NCBI GenBank assembly: GCA_020435885.1
Contig: JAGQYU010000012.1
Location: forward strand, 1 to 13,443
Origin: Flavobacteriaceae bacterium
Lineage (GTDB): Bacteria; Bacteroidota; Bacteroidia; Flavobacteriales; Flavobacteriaceae
Length of the DNA: 13,443 bases
Reading direction: 5' to 3'
Of the stretch, positions 11,615 to 13,443 are shown one piece after another; the first letter of the stretch is position 1; the number at the start of each line of letters is the position of its first letter. A model generated the notes under the pieces. It had not been told where the DNA came from and searched no databases. It saw only the letters and a list, made by a program, of their open reading frames with translations. A program made the translations under genes and the position numbers.

Positions 11615-13443
11615 ATGAGTATTATAAATTCAGTACTTAAGGTATTTGTTGGTGATAAAAATAAAAAAGACTTAAAACAGTTACAGCCCATTGTTGATAA
11701 TGTAAAGGCTGTGGAAACTAATATAAGTAAATTATCTACGGATGAGTTGCGCAACAAAACGTTAGAGTTTAAGCAACAGATTGTAGATGCCTGTAAGCCT
11801 TTCAATGAAAAGATAGAAGCTCTTACCAAAGAGATTGACACTTCTAATATAGACAGAAAGGAAGAAATCTACAAAGAAATTGATGCCCTTAACGAAGATG
11901 CTTACAAGGCTACTGAAGAAGTACTGAATGCTATTCAATCAGAGGCTTTTGCTGTAATAAAAGAAACTGCAAAACGCTTTGTAAATAACACCGAAATAAA
12001 AGTAAAAGCTTCGGCTTTTGACCGTGAATTATCTGCTACAAAAGACTATGTATCTCTAGAAGGTGAAGAATATGCTATTTGGAAAAACTCATGGGATGCT
12101 GCCGGAAAACCAATTACTTGGGATATGGTGCATTATGATGTTCAATTGATTGGTGGGTCAGTATTACATCAAGGTAAAATTGCCGAAATGATGACTGGTG
12201 AAGGTAAAACATTGGTAGCTACCTTGCCTATCTATTTGAATGCACTTCCCGGAAAAGGAGTTCACGTAGTAACGGTAAATGACTATTTAGCAAAACGTGA
12301 TGCTGCTTGGATGGGGCCTATCTTTGAATTCCACGGATTAAGTGTTGATTGTATAGATCATCACCAACCTAATTCTGATGCCCGTAGAAAAGCCTACAAT
12401 TCTGATATTACCTATGGCACCAACAACGAGTTTGGTTTTGACTACTTACGTGATAATATGGCACATTCACCAAAAGATCTGGTACAACGTGTTCATAATT
12501 ACGCTATTGTAGATGAGGTGGACTCTGTTTTGGTAGATGATGCTCGTACTCCCTTAATTATCTCCGGTGCAGTTGCACAAGGTGACAGACATGAATTTAA
12601 TGAGCTAAAGCCAAAGGTTGACAAAATTGTAAACACACAACGTAATTTACTAACCGGTGTTTTGGCTGATGCAAAAAAACTAATCGCTGAAGGCAATACC
12701 AAAGATGGCGGTTTCCATTTATTACGAGTTTTTAGAGGGTTGCCAAAAAATAAGGCCCTTATCAAATTTTTGAGTCAGGAAGGTGTTAAACAACTTCTGC
12801 AAAAAACAGAAGCCTTCTATATGCAAGACAATAACAGAGAAATGCCTAAGATTGATGCAGAACTTTACTTTGTTATTGACGAAAAAAACAACTCAATAGA
12901 ATTGACCGAAAAAGGGATTTCTTTCCTTTCCGGAGATACTGAAAAAGATTTCTTTGTACTACCGGATATTGGTACTGAAATAGCAAAAATTGAAAAAGAA
13001 GGTCTTCAACCAGAAGAAAAAGCCTCTAAAAAAGAAGAACTTTTTAGAGATTTCAGTATCAAAAGTGAACGTATCCATACCTTAAATCAATTATTAAAAG
13101 CATATACACTTTTTGAAAAAGATGTAGAATATGTGTTGATAGAAGATAAAATTAAAATTGTTGATGAGCAAACAGGGCGTGTAATGGAAGGTAGGCGCTA
13201 TTCTGATGGATTACACCAAGCCATTGAAGCAAAAGAGAATGTAAAGATTGAAGATGCTACGCAAACTTATGCCACTATAACATTACAGAACTATTTCAGA
13301 ATGTACAAAAAGTTGGCAGGTATGACAGGTACAGCTGTTACTGAAGCTGGTGAATTCTGGGAGATCTATAAATTAGATGTAGTTGAGATACCTACCAATA
13401 GACCTTTATTGAGAGATGACAGAGAAGATCTTATCTACAAAAC
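11615..13443 (+). CDS. secA: Preprotein translocase ATPase SecA, 3' end beyond window
   Basis: SecA drives unfolded preproteins through SecYEG by ATP hydrolysis. The 609 complete codons here cover nucleotide-binding domain 1, the preprotein cross-linking domain and the return to NBD1. Motifs are MMTGEGKT Walker A (192-199), VVTVNDYLAKRDA, ITYGTNNEFGFDYLRDNM, Walker B DEVD (300-303) with RTPLIISG (311-318), GRVMEGRRYSDGLHQA and KLAGMTGTA. The start is the ATG at 11615 (MSIINSVLKVFVGDKN); an ATG at 11601 meets a stop after five codons. Compared with my memory of E. coli SecA, Walker A is about 90 residues further in, because of two inserts (about 57-100, charged and helical; about 123-171), and the cross-linking domain is also enlarged. 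I take these to be usual for the phylum. NBD2 and the C-terminus are not in the window. Confidence 0.98.
   Translation, partial: MSIINSVLKVFVGDKNKKDLKQLQPIVDNVKAVETNISKLSTDELRNKTLEFKQQIVDACKPFNEKIEALTKEIDTSNIDRKEEIYKEIDALNEDAYKATEEVLNAIQSEAFAVIKETAKRFVNNTEIKVKASAFDRELSATKDYVSLEGEEYAIWKNSWDAAGKPITWDMVHYDVQLIGGSVLHQGKIAEMMTGEGKTLVATLPIYLNALPGKGVHVVTVNDYLAKRDAAWMGPIFEFHGLSVDCIDHHQPNSDARRKAYNSDITYGTNNEFGFDYLRDNMAHSPKDLVQRVHNYAIVDEVDSVLVDDARTPLIISGAVAQGDRHEFNELKPKVDKIVNTQRNLLTGVLADAKKLIAEGNTKDGGFHLLRVFRGLPKNKALIKFLSQEGVKQLLQKTEAFYMQDNNREMPKIDAELYFVIDEKNNSIELTEKGISFLSGDTEKDFFVLPDIGTEIAKIEKEGLQPEEKASKKEELFRDFSIKSERIHTLNQLLKAYTLFEKDVEYVLIEDKIKIVDEQTGRVMEGRRYSDGLHQAIEAKENVKIEDATQTYATITLQNYFRMYKKLAGMTGTAVTEAGEFWEIYKLDVVEIPTNRPLLRDDREDLIYK

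Noticed and set aside
12499..12765. 88-codon minus-strand frame inside secA (and a similar one at 11596-11841)
   Set aside because: Both lie opposite conserved SecA coding sequence, and the products have no recognisable features.
1..13443. CRISPR arrays, insertion sequences, toxin-antitoxin pairs, phage or integron signatures
   Set aside because: I looked for regular direct repeats with spacers, transposase motifs and small overlapping gene pairs; none were seen. The only repeats are within the DUF2061 gene and the wzc tail.

Overview
The window is AT-rich bacterial DNA that I attribute to the Bacteroidota, most likely Flavobacteriia. Four things support this. Candidate promoters follow the phylum's own form (TTG about 19 bases before TAnnTTTG) rather than TTGACA/TATAAT. 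Ribosome binding sites are A-rich, with little or no Shine-Dalgarno sequence. SecA carries long insertions of the kind I associate with the phylum. Finally, secA is preceded by a 73-residue DUF2795-type protein that I know from flavobacterial genomes. No mobile element, CRISPR array, tRNA or rRNA was seen, and no gap without a gene exceeds about 160 bases.

Positions 1-9674 (minus strand) look like one long operon of ten genes transcribed leftwards. In transcription order they are: a Wza-type outer-membrane export lipoprotein; a Wzc-type tyrosine kinase and chain-length regulator with a tyrosine-glycine repeat tail; a small initiating sugar-phosphate transferase; a nucleotide-sugar 6-dehydrogenase; a UDP-glucuronate 4-epimerase-like enzyme; CysQ (PAP phosphatase); a duplicated DUF2061 membrane protein; CysC (APS kinase); CysD; and CysN, cut by the left edge. 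Spacing runs from 8-base overlaps to 10-base gaps, apart from 48 bases before cysN. The first half makes and exports an acidic capsule or exopolysaccharide. The second half makes the sulfate donor PAPS and removes its by-product PAP. Their fusion in one transcription unit suggests, but does not prove, that the exported polymer is sulfated.

Positions 9675-9757 are a compact divergent promoter region. To its right on the plus strand lie a SAM-dependent methyltransferase of unknown substrate (9758-10534) and, 17 bases later, a PduO-type cob(I)alamin adenosyltransferase (10552-11127).

Positions 11128-13443 hold the DUF2795-type gene, with a near-ideal promoter whose spacer is a 16-base palindrome and with a clear intrinsic terminator. 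Next come a promoter and a leader hairpin, then the first 609 codons of secA, the ATPase of the general secretion pathway, which runs off the right edge.
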